This document shows positions 25,050 to 25,518 of a stretch of DNA of 25,518 bases, piece after piece. The stretch is from Reticulitermes lucifugus (Eukaryota > Arthropoda > Insecta > Blattodea > Rhinotermitidae): contig JAKCWW010008266.1 in NCBI GenBank assembly GCA_026260175.1, positions 1-25,518 on the forward strand, read 5' to 3'. How positions within the stretch are numbered: position 1 is the stretch's first letter; the number at the start of each line of letters is the position of its first letter. The notes below the pieces were generated by a model, which did not search any database, was not told the origin of the DNA, and saw nothing but the letters and a program-made list of their open reading frames with translations. Both the position numbers and the translations under genes were made by a program.

Positions 25050-25225
25050 AACTAGGATGATGAGTGATTGCAGTTTGGTGTCCATACATTTTTGAACATC
25101 ACTTGTTCGAGATGACGTCCGTGACATTCTATACATTGCTGTAATCGCTGTCCGAAGTTCGGCATAACTCGCTGCAATAAAGCACCATTAATTTTTCCAG
25201 TTCCTTCTGTACCATCACACCAAAC
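25050..25225 (-). pseudogene. Decayed DDE transposase end
   Basis: On the minus strand a frame of about 60 codons reads VTVWCDGTEGTGKIN, then GALLQRVMPNFGQRLQQCIE, then CHGRHLEQVMFKNV. The V-T-V-W-C segment and the terminal R-x-x-x-C-I-x-x-x-G-x-H-x-E segment occur, further apart, in insect DDE transposases like the one at 5664-5988. A stop (TAA) lies just upstream of EGVTVWC. The identification is by pattern memory only; deletion between the two parts is inferred. Confidence 0.4.
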
Positions 25226-25378
25226 GGTTACCCCTTCTTAGTGAAGTGTTAACGTTTGGCGTGACCAGGCGTTATTCCTTTGAGTAAAACAGCCAGACCT
25301 TTGACCTGTATTGTGAGCACTGTCCTTCAAACATTTTTGGCTGCAGAATTGCGATTGATGAGACAAAGGGTGAGAATG

Positions 25379-25518
25379 TAGTGTCCCGTTCGGGAATCAC
25401 TGCTATATTGTAGACCTCAAGAACAGTTTTCCGCTAGTGTCCCGTTCGGTATTCACTGCTATATTGTAGACCTCAAGAGCAGTTTTCCGCTAGTGTCCCG
25501 TTCGGTATTCACTGCTAT
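25379..25518. repeat. 56-bp tandem repeat running off the right edge
   Basis: Units are 25379-25434, 25435-25490 and a partial unit 25491-25518. Units 1 and 2 differ at three positions (GGGAATC versus GGTATTC, and AAGAACAG versus AAGAGCAG). Unit 3 matches unit 2 over its 28 bases. The array length beyond the window is unknown. Each unit contains TAGTGTCCCGTTCGG and TATATTGTAGACCTCAAG. Confidence 0.97.

Noticed and set aside
1..25518. CRISPR arrays, operons, phage or bacterial defence systems
   Set aside because: Intron-containing genes, LINE/SINE remnants and base composition show eukaryotic nuclear DNA; the only tandem array is the 56-bp repeat, without spacers.

Overview
The window is animal nuclear DNA: AT-rich, with kilobase introns and many degenerate transposable elements. 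The proteins and repeats point to an insect. Several repeat families resemble sequences I know as abundant in cockroach and termite genomes, so Blattodea is my best guess, but this is inference from memory and not a search result.

Only two loci look like host genes. The first, on the + strand, is complete in the window: a nuclear gene for the mitochondrial F1Fo-ATP synthase inhibitor IF1. It has a CpG-richer promoter block (about 1060-1250, with a perfect CRE palindrome and a YY1/ETS-like motif). Coding exons are 1252-1307, 6669-6807 and 9857-9997. A probable spliced 3' UTR runs from 10015 to a second UTR exon starting at 13032, with ATTAAA at 13159. The exon phases agree (2, 0, 0) and join into a 111-residue protein.

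The second is the 5' end of an unidentified gene, also + strand. A CpG-richer stretch (about 16540-18400) leads to a first coding exon at 18403-18468, which encodes a signal peptide followed by a strong GTAAGT donor. No convincing downstream exon was found. A weaker candidate first exon lies at 19582-19665.

The rest is repeats. There are 5'-truncated copies of one non-LTR retrotransposon family, all + strand, ending near 3540, 10330, 15600, 16090, 19880 and 22870, plus a minus-strand reverse transcriptase fragment at the left edge. There are two tRNA-derived or SINE-like elements, a decayed Tigger/pogo transposase, two decayed DDE transposase ends, and several families known to me only as anonymous insect repeats.

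Structured DNA is unusually rich. IF1 intron 1 holds a ~300-bp foldback with a one-base loop and a separate 20-bp perfect stem. IF1 intron 2 holds a 370-bp inverted pair. Three different repeats share a hammerhead-ribozyme-like core. A 56-bp tandem repeat runs off the right edge. No tRNA, rRNA, CRISPR or bacterial-type features were seen.
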